From JBGAJN01 sp044224905 (GTDB taxonomy: Bacteria > Verrucomicrobiota > Verrucomicrobiia > Limisphaerales > JBGAJN01): a DNA stretch of 64,000 nucleotides. The stretch is from positions 620,001 through 684,000 of the forward strand of contig JBGAJN010000004.1 in the NCBI GenBank assembly GCA_044224905.1. The letters are read 5' to 3'. Positions 63,915 to 64,000 of this stretch are shown piece by piece. A program made the translations under genes and the position numbers. The notes beneath the pieces are model-generated. The model was given only the letters and a program-made list of their open reading frames with translations, searched no databases and was not told where the DNA came from. Position 1 is the first letter of the stretch; each line of letters opens with the position of its first letter.

Positions 63915-64000
63915 CGAAACGGCCACGAGGATAGCCAAGTCTCGACGGGAAGCGAGCGCAGGAGAAAATATTTTGATCTCGTGCTTCCCGATGCAAGTGT

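Overview
The window looks like a chromosomal segment of a Verrucomicrobiota bacterium, probably of the Pedosphaera/Limisphaera kind. The evidence is a giant secreted PVC-type haem-binding dehydrogenase fused to an SGNH hydrolase, a DUF1080-like secreted protein, a sulfatase, a Tat-exported TIM-barrel isomerase, and a secreted protein ending in the FFRLKLR-type tail common in that phylum. An LptD homologue and a heptose epimerase indicate a Gram-negative envelope. The assignment rests on protein resemblance only, because no rRNA is present.

Region 1 (1-18476) is a defence island. On the + strand, an unrecognised 449-aa gene overlaps a D12-class adenine methylase, and a fragment of a second, lost type I HsdR follows. 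On the - strand, an apparently single operon of about 15.7 kb runs hsdM-hsdS-RT-nitrilase-(43-aa hsdR-like head)-PD-(D/E)XK protein-PLD protein-(30-aa ORF)-mcrB-mcrC-hsdR. Seven of its junctions are 4-base ATGA overlaps. A type I restriction-modification operon has therefore been opened between hsdS and hsdR and loaded with a reverse transcriptase/nitrilase pair, two putative nucleases and McrBC. Copies of the hsdS 3' end and the hsdR 5' end recur at the cassette borders, which suggests repeated recombination at one acceptor site. This is the most unusual locus in the window.

Region 2 (18477-23729) is a more A+T-rich mobile segment. It holds a gene-poor stretch, five to six small genes of unknown function, an excisionase-like HTH protein and a tyrosine recombinase next to tRNA-Met(CAT). 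The integrase lies on the 5' side of the tRNA.

Region 3 (23755-52793) is chromosomal backbone: lipoproteins, lactate permease, the 1505-aa PVC haem protein, a RAYT transposase framed by inverted REP elements, esterase, carA, an FHA protein, M14 carboxypeptidase, hemB, a DUF4230 protein, lptD, a phosphoesterase, two sensor kinases, a heptose epimerase, a REC-HDOD-membrane protein, a solute-binding protein, htpX and an Ada-like protein.

Region 4 (52869-62097) is a seven-gene - strand operon (alcohol dehydrogenase, aldo/keto reductase, sulfatase, sugar isomerase, DUF1080-like protein, unknown secreted protein, tagaturonate epimerase) with a divergent AraC regulator. It probably handles a sulfated or uronate-containing sugar. 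The window ends with a fused TrhO-RluA RNA-modification enzyme.
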